A stretch of DNA of 64,000 nucleotides. Source: an uncultured Mucilaginibacter sp. Lineage in GTDB: Bacteria; Bacteroidota; Bacteroidia; Sphingobacteriales; Sphingobacteriaceae. The DNA is taken from positions 1-64,000 of the forward strand of contig CAIPFE010000052.1 in assembly GCA_903864275.1 (NCBI GenBank), in the 5' to 3' direction. Shown piece by piece: positions 37,390-45,761 of this stretch; within the stretch, counting starts at the first letter, position 1, and the number at the start of each line of letters is the position of its first letter. The notes under the pieces were generated by a model. It saw only the letters and a program-made list of their open reading frames with translations. It ran no database searches and was not told the origin of the DNA. The position numbers were made by a program, and so were the translations under genes.

Positions 37390-37764
37390 TTAAGAGAGTG
37401 AATTGTAGCGCTCCCAATAATGTTTAACCAGGCTAACAAAGTCTGCTAAGTTAAATGGCTTCGATAAGAATGCATCAGCCCCGCACTTTTCAGCTATCTG
37501 CTGCAGTCCTTCCGATGCTGATACCAATATAACGGGGATATGTTTTGTTTGCTCGTTTGATTTTAGCGCTATGCTAAACTCGTAACCATAACCACTCCCT
37601 AACCTGTTATCGAGTAATATTACTGATGGTTGTAATGTAATAATTACGTCTAATTGTACCAAACGATCGTACAATAAAACATCATAGCCCTCTTCAGTCA
37701 AAATGAATTGAACCACGTCAAGAATGTCTTTGTCGTCGTCAATTAGTACGATCTTCTTGTTCAT
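37390..37764 (-). CDS. Stand-alone response-regulator receiver protein
   Basis: This 124-residue single receiver domain has the acidic pair in VLIDDDKDILD, the phospho-acceptor Asp in VILLDNRLGSGYG, a Ser/Thr switch position in ILVSASEG and the Lys in FLSKPFNL. There is no output domain, so it probably shuttles phosphate (Spo0F/CheY style). It lies 228 bp upstream of the giant hybrid kinase on the same strand and is a natural partner of that relay (inference). Confidence 0.88.
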   Translation of the reverse strand: MNKKIVLIDDDKDILDVVQFILTEEGYDVLLYDRLVQLDVIITLQPSVILLDNRLGSGYGYEFSIALKSNEQTKHIPVILVSASEGLQQIAEKCGADAFLSKPFNLADFVSLVKHYWERYNSLS

Positions 37765-37967
37765 AACAGGTTTTGATCGTTAAAAATAATATTATTATAT
37801 GGTTATTATATTATCATAGTTTGTTTTATACTCAGTTTTTATATGTTGGATAAACTATAGTACATAAAATAAATCATCGCGTGCGAAATCAACTAACACA
37901 AATATTACTTCAAGGCTAAATTTCATTGCGAAAACCAAATATGCGGAATTAAAAATCTGTTAAACAC

Positions 37968-37995
37968 AAAAAAGCCACCCCATAAATGAGGTGGC
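37968..37995 (-). terminator. Intrinsic terminator of the 38038-38340 gene
   Basis: Read on the minus strand, GCCACC (37995-37990) and GGTGGC (37979-37974) pair with extra G-C/A-T bases in the loop flanks. A run of six T follows (37973-37968). It lies about 40 bp after the stop of the small secreted protein gene. Confidence 0.75.
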
Positions 37996-38037
37996 CTTCC
38001 ATTGCAGACATACCCAAAGCGGGGCTTTCAACAAAAC

Positions 38038-38340
38038 TTAAGGGCGTGGAGGCCCCGGCGGCGGCGGAGGGGGACCTGGTGGGCCCGGAGGATGCGGCGG
38101 CAAATGAATGCGCACACCGACACCACCACCACCACCACCACTCCTGTAATATCTGTGATGCCTGTAATATCTGTGGCGCCTATAGCGCCTGTAACGCCTT
38201 TGAAAAGGCGACGGGGCAGATGACACCGCGCTCCCCGAACGTAAAGAGGTTAATTTGACCGCTGCATTGCCATTTGCCTTCGTAAATTGGAAGCTAAAAG
38301 TCACCAATGCTAAAACAATAAAAAATCTGATGTATTTCAT
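38038..38340 (-). CDS. Small secreted Arg/Tyr-, Gly- and Pro-rich protein
   Basis: This 100-residue protein has a clean signal peptide (MKYIRFFIVLALVTFSFQ, cut near KANG). After it come a basic aromatic block of RYRR/HRYYRHH repeats (residues about 48-67), a run of six Gly, and a C-terminal tail of His and Pro-Gly-Pro-Pro repeats. No enzymatic motif is visible. Such low-complexity proteins could bind polyanions or metals in the periplasm or envelope, but that is a guess. A terminator follows directly, so it is probably a monocistronic, expressed gene. The DNA over the tail is very GC-rich (GGCGGCGGAGG), so the reading frame depends on accurate sequencing there. Confidence 0.65.
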   Translation of the reverse strand: MKYIRFFIVLALVTFSFQFTKANGNAAVKLTSLRSGSAVSSAPSPFQRRYRRYRRHRYYRHHRYYRSGGGGGGVGVRIHLPPHPPGPPGPPPPPPGPPRP

Positions 38341-38429
38341 ACTAAACAGGCTAAGTGAATATATAAAGATAACATGGAAATATAAATATTGTTTGGATAA
38401 TGCTCAGCAATTAAACCGCCTGTACGAAA

Positions 38430-39350
38430 TTATTTAAAAAGGGTGATGTATAAAAAATCCGCAGCAAACTGGCCGGCTTCCAGCCATCGTTTTTGTGTTG
38501 CATTACCGCCTGTAAATAATGGATTGAAATGCTTGTCCAACTCGTGCGAATAGCCTTCATATATTTTCAATTCATTGGGTATCCTTAAAATATCCGCCTC
38601 TTTGTGTATATCCACGCCCCCGAATAATGGTGCGCTTTTATGCGTTGGGGAGACAATATCATCATTACTGCCAAGTACGCTTACTATAGGTACCCGGGTG
38701 TTTTTCAGCCAGTCAAGTGTAAATATGGCACCCCAAAAATTCATGACGGCCGCGACTTTTAAAATACCCTGTTGATCTGTGCTACTGTCGTTTACGCCCG
38801 CAATTTTTGCCAGCTGGGCATTTGTACTGTAAGCTGTCTGCAATGCTGTTAAACCGCCGGCTGAATTTCCGGCCAAAATAATTTTATCAGGATCGATATT
38901 ATAATCGGCATGGTGCTTTTTAAAATATGCGATAGCTGTTTTTACATCCTGCACGGCATAAAAGCAGCTTTTTTGCAATTCACTGAAATTGAAAAGCGGG
39001 TCTTTTTTGCTTAAACTATAATTTATGGCCGCGCACACATAACCACGTTGGGCGAAGGTCTTGCTCCATAATTTGATCCCCTTCGCGTCTTTCGATCCAA
39101 ATTTAAAACCCCCTCCATGCATCCAGATAATAAGCGGACGCGGAGCGGAATGATCATCCGTTGGCTGGTAAAGATCAAACAGAAAGGATTTCTTTTTATC
39201 CGGCGAGGCATCCGGGGCGTAGCTTAAATCTTTATCTATCGCAATATCCGAAAATATAATGTCTTTATATTTAACCGGCTTAACGGTTTGTGCTTTCGCA
39301 GACAGCGTAACACAGATCAGGCAGAAGCATAGTGGCAGATATTTCAACAT
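38430..39350 (-). CDS. Secreted alpha/beta-hydrolase (esterase)
   Basis: This 306-residue protein has a signal peptide (MLKYLPLCFCLICVTLSAKA, then QT). The fold of the hormone-sensitive-lipase/carboxylesterase type is shown by the oxyanion motif IWMHGGGFKFG near residue 75, the nucleophile Ser in LAGNSAGGLTA near 165, a probable acid in GSNDDIVSP and the catalytic His in YEGYSHELDKH near the end. It should hydrolyse an ester in the periplasm; the substrate is unknown. It is divergent from the flexirubin-cluster ligase gene at 39526 and is probably not part of the cluster. Confidence 0.85.
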   Translation of the reverse strand: MLKYLPLCFCLICVTLSAKAQTVKPVKYKDIIFSDIAIDKDLSYAPDASPDKKKSFLFDLYQPTDDHSAPRPLIIWMHGGGFKFGSKDAKGIKLWSKTFAQRGYVCAAINYSLSKKDPLFNFSELQKSCFYAVQDVKTAIAYFKKHHADYNIDPDKIILAGNSAGGLTALQTAYSTNAQLAKIAGVNDSSTDQQGILKVAAVMNFWGAIFTLDWLKNTRVPIVSVLGSNDDIVSPTHKSAPLFGGVDIHKEADILRIPNELKIYEGYSHELDKHFNPLFTGGNATQKRWLEAGQFAADFLYITLFK

Positions 39351-39458
39351 AATAACTAATATACGTTACAATTAAGGGATACGGTTGTTTGAGAGTAAAC
39401 CAAATTGACAACTTGAGCTATATTAACAGCCTAATTAAGGCAAATCCCACAATTATAT

Positions 39459-39488
39459 TTTGAATAATAAAAGCTCCGTGTTACTTTG
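39459..39488 (+). promoter_or_regulatory. Candidate Bacteroidota-type promoter
   Basis: TTTG at 39459-39462, a 19-base spacer, then TACTTTG at 39482-39488 approximates the TTTG / TAnnTTTG consensus of the Bacteroidota primary sigma factor, one base short in the second box. It is about 38 bp before the ATG of the AMP ligase at 39526. Confidence 0.45.
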
Positions 39489-39525
39489 TGCCTCCTTAGC
39501 AGATTCGGAGTTAAAAAAATAGATA

Positions 39526-40821
39526 ATGGCAATTTTGAAAGAAATAGATCATAAGGATAAAGACAAAACGACGGCAATGCAGGAACAAAAACTGCAGGAG
39601 CTTTTATTATACCTTTCTCTGTATTCCCCTTTTTACAAAGAGTTGTTTACAAAACACAGCATAAATATTGCCGGCATAAAAAAGCTGGCTGATCTTGCAT
39701 TAATACCCACCACAAGCAAGGACGACCTGCAGCAGCGAAATGATGATTTTTTATGTGTCCCCGCCGAAAATGTAGTGGAATACACCTCAACCTCGGGGAC
39801 TTTGGGAAGTCCCGTAACTATTGCACTTACCGGGAACGACCTGGACCGCCTTGCATTTAATGAATATAATTCCTTTTCGTGTGCTGATGGTTCAGGCAAC
39901 GACATTTACCAGCTGATGCTTACGCTCGACAGGCAGTTTATGGCAGGGATTGCCTATTACACCGGCATACGTAAACTTGGCGCGGGCATCATCCGGCTTG
40001 GCCCCGGGGTTCCATCGCTGCAATGGGAAACTATTCGGCGGCTGAAGCCAACGGCAATTGTAGCCGTTCCGTCATTCATTCTTAAATTAATTCAATTCGC
40101 AAAAGAGGCCGGTATCAATATTAATGATACATCGGTAAAAAAAGCCATTTGTATTGGTGAAAATATCCGCAACACCGATTTCAGTTTAAATATTTTAGGC
40201 AAAAAAATAACTGAGGCCTGGAATATACAATTATACTCTACCTACGCTTCTACCGAAATGCAAACTGCATTTACTGAATGTTCAGAAGGTCGCGGCGGCC
40301 ATCACCAGCCTGAATTAGTTATAGTTGAACTGCTTGATGAAGATGACCGACCAGTTGGACCTAACACACCGGGAGAAGTAACCATCACCACGCTCGGCGT
40401 TGAAGGCATGCCGTTGCTGCGTTACAAAACAGGTGACATTTGCATGTACGATGACGAACCCTGCGCTTGCGGAAGAACAAGTTTACGCCTGTCGCCCGTT
40501 ATGGGCCGCAAAAAGCAAATGATAAAATTTAAGGGCACCACGCTATACCCGCCGGCATTATTCGATTTGCTGAACGAGCGGGATGAGATTTTAGATTTTG
40601 TTATCGAAGTTTATTCAAATGAGATCGGCCTCGACCAGGTATTGCTTTACCTGCTTCCTGCCGAGGAAAGCGAAGAATGCGATCACCGGATCAGAGCCTA
40701 TCTGCAAGCCAGGTTAAGGGTAAGCCCCCATATTAAGTATTTAACCGCAGAGGAGATGCAAAAAAAGCAATTCGCGGAAGACAGCAGGAAACCTGTTAAA
40801 TTTATTGACAGGAGGGTGTAA
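39526..40821 (+). CDS. AMP-dependent acyl ligase, phenylacetate-CoA-ligase (PaaK) family, flexirubin cluster
   Basis: This 431-residue adenylate-forming enzyme has the PaaK-type core YTSTSGTLGSPVTIALT (residues about 86-100), LYSTYASTEMQ, the Asp in RYKTGDICMYDD, and a C-terminal GRKKQMIKFKGTTLYP block typical of phenylacetate-CoA ligases. PaaK relatives activate aromatic acids. Beside a tyrosine ammonia-lyase gene, it most likely activates 4-coumarate (or a related cinnamic acid) as the polyene starter, either to CoA or directly onto an acyl carrier protein. It is followed by a repeat element (40859-41001), so the lyase operon may have its own promoter. Confidence 0.82.
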   Translation: MAILKEIDHKDKDKTTAMQEQKLQELLLYLSLYSPFYKELFTKHSINIAGIKKLADLALIPTTSKDDLQQRNDDFLCVPAENVVEYTSTSGTLGSPVTIALTGNDLDRLAFNEYNSFSCADGSGNDIYQLMLTLDRQFMAGIAYYTGIRKLGAGIIRLGPGVPSLQWETIRRLKPTAIVAVPSFILKLIQFAKEAGININDTSVKKAICIGENIRNTDFSLNILGKKITEAWNIQLYSTYASTEMQTAFTECSEGRGGHHQPELVIVELLDEDDRPVGPNTPGEVTITTLGVEGMPLLRYKTGDICMYDDEPCACGRTSLRLSPVMGRKKQMIKFKGTTLYPPALFDLLNERDEILDFVIEVYSNEIGLDQVLLYLLPAEESEECDHRIRAYLQARLRVSPHIKYLTAEEMQKKQFAEDSRKPVKFIDRRV

Positions 40822-41164
40822 AAAAACTACCGGGCAAACGAGGCCCCCATTCGGGGCCAAATATCGGTAGAAAAAACAGGCCGGTAGGTATTCCGTGCCA
40901 TTAGGTACTTAACAAGCAACACCCGTTGGCGCTAACATCGCTTCAATAGTTTCGTACCTGACGGCACGCAAAATCTTTTTGTTTTTTTTCTACCGATATT
41001 TAGCGCCTAACGGCGCTTTTTGCAAAACTAAGCAAACCGGATTATTTTAATTGTACTTGCCTTGCAAAAAAACTATTACCACTTTTTAGTGTTTAGTCTT
41101 TTTGCTTATATTTTATACATTTACCCTCAATATTTTTGACACCTATAACAAATAATTTTTGCCC
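40822..41164. other. Intergenic region between the ligase and ammonia-lyase genes
   Basis: No gene is present. It is largely taken up by the inverted-repeat element at 40859-41001, followed by AT-rich DNA that probably holds the promoter of the lyase operon. Confidence 0.55.
40859..41001. repeat. Inverted-repeat element of about 143 bp
   Basis: AAATATCGGTAG at 40859 is mirrored by CTACCGATATTT ending at 41001, with adjoining A and T runs. Inside, CCGTGCCATTAGGTAC (40893) faces GTACCTGACGGCACG (about 40953) with two mismatches. The element can fold into one long hairpin and looks like a dispersed non-coding repeat. Any effect on ligase/lyase transcription is unknown. Confidence 0.75.
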
Positions 41165-42715
41165 ATGATAATTGTTGGACAAAGCACGCTCTCTTTAACA
41201 GAATTTTCGGAACTTATATTTAAACAGGAAGAAATTGTACTGGATGAAGCTGCCTTAAAGAAGGTCGAAGTTAACTTCAATTTCCTGAGAAAGTTTTCTT
41301 CCAATAAACTGATCTATGGGATAAATACCGGTTTTGGACCAATGGCGCAATACAAGGTAAACGAAGAAAATATTTTACAGCTTCAATATAACCTCATCCG
41401 CAGCCATTCATCAGGTAGCGGCAAACTGATGCCTGCTGTTTTATCAAAAGCATTAATGATTGCGCGCCTGAACAGCTTTATGCTGGCATATTCGGGTGTG
41501 CATACCGAAGTGATCGAACTGCTTAAGGAACTCATCAACAAAAATATCAGCCCGTGCATTTATGAGCATGGCGGTGTTGGCGCCAGCGGCGACTTGGTGC
41601 AATTAGCACATCTAGGGCTGGTATTAATTGGCGAAGGCGAGGTGATGTTTGAGGACAGTATCTATCCCACTATCGAAATATTTACCAAATTTGGCATTAA
41701 ACCGCTCTCCATCCACATACGCGAGGGCCTGGCGATTTTAAACGGCACGTCGGCTATGACGGGGATCGGTATGATCAATATTATACTGGCAAGAAAGCTT
41801 TTAACCTGGTCGGTGCTTTTTTCGGCTATCATAAATGAAATGGTCGAAGCTTTTGACGATCATTATTCGCTCGAACTAAATATCGTAAAACAGCATAAAG
41901 GCCAAAACCATATTGCCGCTATGATGCGGGACATTTTGAAAGACAGTGGCATGATCCGTGACCGCTCGGAGCATTTATATAATCCAGACAACCTCGACTA
42001 CGCGGTTTTTGAAGATAAAGTGCAGGAATACTACTCCTTGCGCTGTGTTACACAGGTTTTGGGGCCAATTTACGATACCATTATCCAGGCCGAAGATGTA
42101 TTGGTGAACGAACTGAATTCGGTAAACGATAACCCGGTGATCGATCATGAAAATAAAAATATTTTCCATGGCGGTAATTTTCACGGCGACTATGTTTCGC
42201 TGGAGATGGATAAGCTAAAAATCGCCATCACCAAACTGTCTATGCTTTCGGAAAGACAGTTGAATTACCTGCTCAATAATAAATTGAACCAAAAGCTTCC
42301 TCCTTTTGTGAACCTGGGAGTATTGGGGCTTAATTTCGGGATGCAGGGCATGCAATTTACCGCGACGTCAACCGTCGCCGAAAACCAGACCTTATCGTTC
42401 CCGATGTATGTGCATAGCATACCTAATAATAATGACAACCAGGATATTGTGAGCATGGGCTGCAATGCTGCCCTGATGACAAAAAGGGTGATCGACAATT
42501 CCTTTGAGGTGCTTGCCATACAATTGATGACCATTTTGCAGGCAATTGACTACCTGGAGTGCCAGGACAGGTTATCTAAAATCTCCCGTTCATTATATGA
42601 TGAGGCAAGGGAAATATTTCCAAAATTCATTGAAGATCAACCAAAGTATAAGGATTTGGGAAGGATTAAAGATTTCCTCGAAAATTCGGACCATATTATC
42701 GCTTTCGCCAAATGA
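41165..42715 (+). CDS. Tyrosine (aromatic amino acid) ammonia-lyase of the flexirubin cluster
   Basis: I choose the ATG at 41165 (516 residues); a TTG two codons earlier is possible. The MIO cofactor triad Ala-Ser-Gly is at 140-142 in EHGGVGASGDLVQL, the catalytic Tyr at 51 in YGINTGFGPMAQY, and the substrate-selecting pair Ser80-His81 in NLIRSHSSGSG. This last stretch and FHGGNFHGDYVSLEMDKLK closely resemble, from memory, the Flavobacterium johnsoniae enzyme that converts tyrosine to 4-coumarate. Histidine lyase is the alternative, but the flexirubin context favours tyrosine. The stop overlaps the ketoreductase ATG by four bases (ATGA). It provides the aryl starter of the polyene. Confidence 0.9.
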   Translation: MIIVGQSTLSLTEFSELIFKQEEIVLDEAALKKVEVNFNFLRKFSSNKLIYGINTGFGPMAQYKVNEENILQLQYNLIRSHSSGSGKLMPAVLSKALMIARLNSFMLAYSGVHTEVIELLKELINKNISPCIYEHGGVGASGDLVQLAHLGLVLIGEGEVMFEDSIYPTIEIFTKFGIKPLSIHIREGLAILNGTSAMTGIGMINIILARKLLTWSVLFSAIINEMVEAFDDHYSLELNIVKQHKGQNHIAAMMRDILKDSGMIRDRSEHLYNPDNLDYAVFEDKVQEYYSLRCVTQVLGPIYDTIIQAEDVLVNELNSVNDNPVIDHENKNIFHGGNFHGDYVSLEMDKLKIAITKLSMLSERQLNYLLNNKLNQKLPPFVNLGVLGLNFGMQGMQFTATSTVAENQTLSFPMYVHSIPNNNDNQDIVSMGCNAALMTKRVIDNSFEVLAIQLMTILQAIDYLECQDRLSKISRSLYDEAREIFPKFIEDQPKYKDLGRIKDFLENSDHIIAFAK

Positions 42716-43440
42716 AATGTGCATTGATCACCGGCGGCTCGAGGGGCATAGGGAGGGCGATCTGTACCAGGATGGCCGCTTTGGGTTATTATATTATTGT
42801 AAATTATAAAAGCAATGTTGAAGAGGCCAATAAAACGCTTTCGCTGGTCGAAGAAGCCGGCGGTAATGGCGAACTGCTTCAATTTGACGTTGCCGATAAA
42901 GACCAAATACAAAAGGTATTAGGTGAATGGATCGCGGCCAGTGAAGAAAAACATATTGAAGTACTGGTAAATAACGCCGGCATACGTGACGACAGCCTGA
43001 TGGCCTGGATGACGGATGAGCAATGGGATAATGTATTAAAAACAAACCTCGACAGCTTTTTTTATGTTACCCGTTTGGTATTGAATAGCATGCTGGAACG
43101 TAAGTACGGGCGTATTATTAACGTGGTTTCACTCTCAGGCTTAAAAGGACTTGCCGGACAAACCAACTATTCGGCCGCCAAAGCGGGCGTTATAGGCGCA
43201 ACAAAAGCTTTAGCCCAGGAAGTCGGCAGGCAGGGTATAACCGTGAACGCCCTTGCCCCCGGGTTTATTAAAACTGATATGACCGAAGATTTGAACGAAA
43301 AAGAACTGAAAGCTTTGATCCCTGTAAAGCGCTTTGGTTTGCCGGAAGAAGTGGCCCACGCGGCAGCTTTCCTGGCTTCGCCCGAAGCGGCTTATATTAC
43401 CGGGCAGGTGCTTTCAATTAACGGCGGCTTGTATTCCTGA
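42712..43440 (+). CDS. 3-oxoacyl-ACP reductase (FabG-like)
   Basis: This 242-residue SDR has the NADPH motif TGGSRGIGRAI (residues 7-17), NNAG at 87-90 and the catalytic Ser (140-142 region, VVSLSG), Tyr153 and Lys157 in TNYSAAKAG. The C-terminal ITGQVLSINGG is FabG-like. It reduces the beta-keto group after each elongation. The four-base overlap with the lyase gene and the 3-bp gap to the next gene show tight coupling, so it is probably dedicated to the aryl polyene rather than to housekeeping lipid synthesis. Confidence 0.88.
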   Translation: MKCALITGGSRGIGRAICTRMAALGYYIIVNYKSNVEEANKTLSLVEEAGGNGELLQFDVADKDQIQKVLGEWIAASEEKHIEVLVNNAGIRDDSLMAWMTDEQWDNVLKTNLDSFFYVTRLVLNSMLERKYGRIINVVSLSGLKGLAGQTNYSAAKAGVIGATKALAQEVGRQGITVNALAPGFIKTDMTEDLNEKELKALIPVKRFGLPEEVAHAAAFLASPEAAYITGQVLSINGGLYS

Positions 43441-43443
43441 ACA

Positions 43444-43863
43444 ATGACACCGACTGCAGATAATATCATTACACTGATACCTCAAAAACCGCCTTTCGTG
43501 ATGGTAGGGAAACTGCTTTCGGTTGATGAAAATAATACCCGAAGCAGTTTCGTGATCAATGCGGATAATGTTTTTGTTAAAGATGGCCTTTTCCAGGAAG
43601 CAGGATTGTTAGAAAATATAGCCCAAACCGCGGCGTTAATGGCGGGCTATTATGCCAATGCAGAGAATAAACCAGTAGCCGTCGGTTATATTGGGGCAAT
43701 TAAAGACCTGGAGATTTTTAATTTGCCGAAAGTTGGTGACGAGTTGACCACTGAAATAATCGTCGAAAACAAAATTCTTGATGTTACAGTGATTTCCGGG
43801 AAAGTTTGGCATAGCGGAAATTTACAGGCCCAATGTGAAATGAAATTATTTTGCAGGCAATAA
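43444..43863 (+). CDS. Hotdog dehydratase-like protein lacking the usual catalytic His
   Basis: This 139-residue protein aligns by pattern with FabZ/ApeP-type dehydratases: LIPQKPPFVMVGKLL at residues 11-25, then LFQEAGLLENIAQTAALMAGYY. The PHRxPF His is Gln-Lys here (IPQKPPF), and the GHFPGxPxxPG block with its catalytic His is missing (VKDGLFQEAGLLENIAQ). The Glu/Gln of the second helix remain. It may be a non-catalytic partner of the intact dehydratases at 48038 or 59041, or may act by another mechanism. It lies 3 bp after the ketoreductase and 12 bp before a ketosynthase. Confidence 0.75.
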   Translation: MTPTADNIITLIPQKPPFVMVGKLLSVDENNTRSSFVINADNVFVKDGLFQEAGLLENIAQTAALMAGYYANAENKPVAVGYIGAIKDLEIFNLPKVGDELTTEIIVENKILDVTVISGKVWHSGNLQAQCEMKLFCRQ

Positions 43864-43875
43864 AACCAATGGATT

Positions 43876-45030
43876 ATGAAGGGGCTAAATAAAATTGCAG
43901 AACCGGAAGTTTTCGTTGTTGCCGACAATATATTATCCCCTATTGGTAAAACAACGGCGGGAAATTTTTCGAACCTAAAGCAAAACATTTCTGGTGTAAA
44001 ACAATATCACAAAGCCGGTATATCTTCTCAACCATTTTATGCCTCATTGTTCGATGGGGAGGAAAGCTTTTTAAAAATTGATGCCGGTAATTACACAAAG
44101 TTTGAGCAATTGCTTATTGCCTCCATTGGGGATGCTTTGCAGCATAGCGGCATAAATGTAGCCGATAAAAAAACTGTCCTAATCATTTCGTCTACCAAGG
44201 GAAATATCAGTTTGCTGGAAACAGGAGAATATAATGATGCGTTGCGAAAAAGGATAGCGCTACCAACTTCTGCTAAGCTGGTTTCGGAATATTTTGGATT
44301 CACCACCCAGCCGGTAATCGTTTCAAACGCATGTATATCCGGCGTTTTGGCTATTATAACCGGAATGCGGCTTTTACGATCAGGTCAATATGAGAACGCA
44401 GTAATTGCGGGAGCAGATGTGATCACAAAATTCATCCTGTCGGGTTTCGAATCGTTCCAGGCGCTTAGCCCACAGATATGCAAACCATTTGACAGTTTGC
44501 GGGACGGGTTGAACCTCGGTGAAGGTGCAGGAACGATCATCTTATCTACCAACAAAAAATACGGGCAAAACATAAAAGTAAAAGGCGGGTCGGTAAGTAA
44601 TGACGCCAACCACATTTCAGGGCCGTCGCGAACCGGGGAAGAACTTGCTTACGCTATAAAAAAAGCAATGGAAGATGCCGTTATCTCAGCCGGTGATATT
44701 GATCTTATTTCGGCCCACGGGACGGCCACCGTTTATAATGATGAGATGGAGGCCGCTGCTTTTGCATTATCAGGACTGCAGGCTGTTCCGTTAAATAGTC
44801 TCAAAGGTTATTACGGGCACACATTGGGGGCGGCAGGATTGATCGAATCAATTGTTTCTACCCAGTCCATGAAAGAAAGTTTAGTTTTGCCTACTTTAGG
44901 GTTCGAGGATATGGGCGTAACAAAGCCTCTGAATATTTGCAGCGAGTTGTTGCCGGGTAATTTTAAAAATTGTCTTAAAACAGCATCGGGGTTTGGAGGT
45001 TGTAATGCGGCCGTCGTTTTTGGGAAGTGA
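43876..45030 (+). CDS. Beta-ketoacyl-ACP synthase (KAS I/II-like), first copy
   Basis: This 384-residue thiolase-fold ketosynthase has an intact Cys-His-His triad: Cys153 in VSNACISGVLAI, His281 in SAHGTATVYND and His315 in KGYYGHTLGAAG. The NLGEGAG loop is at 213-219. Its N-terminal half is shorter and less typical than that of FabF. It should condense malonyl-ACP with the growing aryl-polyenoyl chain. It is one of three active-looking ketosynthases in the cluster, which suggests either different partners or chain-length steps. A hairpin at 45067-45099 separates it from the next gene. Confidence 0.85.
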   Translation: MKGLNKIAEPEVFVVADNILSPIGKTTAGNFSNLKQNISGVKQYHKAGISSQPFYASLFDGEESFLKIDAGNYTKFEQLLIASIGDALQHSGINVADKKTVLIISSTKGNISLLETGEYNDALRKRIALPTSAKLVSEYFGFTTQPVIVSNACISGVLAIITGMRLLRSGQYENAVIAGADVITKFILSGFESFQALSPQICKPFDSLRDGLNLGEGAGTIILSTNKKYGQNIKVKGGSVSNDANHISGPSRTGEELAYAIKKAMEDAVISAGDIDLISAHGTATVYNDEMEAAAFALSGLQAVPLNSLKGYYGHTLGAAGLIESIVSTQSMKESLVLPTLGFEDMGVTKPLNICSELLPGNFKNCLKTASGFGGCNAAVVFGK

Positions 45031-45066
45031 CCGCCAGACATAAAGTTTAAAAACTAGGTGACCATC

Positions 45067-45099
45067 AGACTTACGAAGTTTCTAAAACTTCGTAAGTCT
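45067..45099. repeat. Perfect 15-bp hairpin inside the polyene operon
   Basis: AGACTTACGAAGTTT (45067-45081) and AAACTTCGTAAGTCT (45085-45099) pair perfectly over the loop CTA. It lies between two ketosynthase genes and just before a gene without an ATG start. It could attenuate transcription, stabilise mRNA, or be a dispersed repeat. There is no long U-run after it. Confidence 0.8.
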
Positions 45100-45122
45100 T
45101 TCACGAATTTAAAAGAAAGATT

Positions 45123-45746
45123 TTGCTTACAAAAAACCATATAACAGCGAGTTGCACTATTAATAATGGTGTTGTGATTAAGGATGGCGTAAAAGTATTT
45201 GAAAATACCAATACTAACCTTGCCGGGTTTCTTGTTTCTATTTACCAGCATTTTCATTTAAATTATCCAAAATATTATAAAATGGATAACTTAAGCAAGC
45301 TGGGATGGCTTACCGCCGAAATATTGCTAAAAGATAGTTTTAACCCAAATAATTACCAGCCAGAAGAGATAGGCATAGTTTTAGCTAATGCCAACAGCAG
45401 CCTGGATGACGACATTAAATATTTCGATTCAACAAAAGATATCGCCAGCCCTTCGCTATTTGTTTATACCTTGCCAAACATCGTGATCGGCGAAATTTGT
45501 ATCCGTAACAACTTTAAAGGCGAGCATGCCTTTTTTATACAGGATATATTTGACGCCGGTTTTATAGCACAACAGGTAAATTATCTGTTGGATGAAAATA
45601 TATTACAGGCATGTGTTTGCGGCTGGGCGGATGTTTTGGAACAGAACTATAAAGCGGCTTTGTTTTTAGTTGAGAAGGAAAAAGGAGACGGATCTGTTTT
45701 GTTTTCGAAAGAAAATACGGACAGCATTTTTAATAACGATCAATAA
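45123..45746 (+). CDS. Half-length ketosynthase-like protein
   Basis: This protein of about 207 residues resembles only the N-terminal part of a ketosynthase: KMDNLSKLGWLTAEILL, EIGIVLANANSSLDDD, then LFVYTLPNIVIGEICIRNNFKGEHAFFI. The active-site Cys is absent (HAFFIQDIFDAG), and both His motifs and the C-terminal half are missing. There is no ATG at the 5' end; a TTG at 45123 is the best start, after AAAAGAAAGA. Similar half-size KS-like proteins occur in aryl-polyene and flexirubin clusters, so it is probably a genuine accessory subunit rather than a pseudogene (inference). It is 15 bp from the next ketosynthase. Confidence 0.65.
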   Translation: MLTKNHITASCTINNGVVIKDGVKVFENTNTNLAGFLVSIYQHFHLNYPKYYKMDNLSKLGWLTAEILLKDSFNPNNYQPEEIGIVLANANSSLDDDIKYFDSTKDIASPSLFVYTLPNIVIGEICIRNNFKGEHAFFIQDIFDAGFIAQQVNYLLDENILQACVCGWADVLEQNYKAALFLVEKEKGDGSVLFSKENTDSIFNNDQ

Positions 45747-45761
45747 TTTCTACTGTATAAT

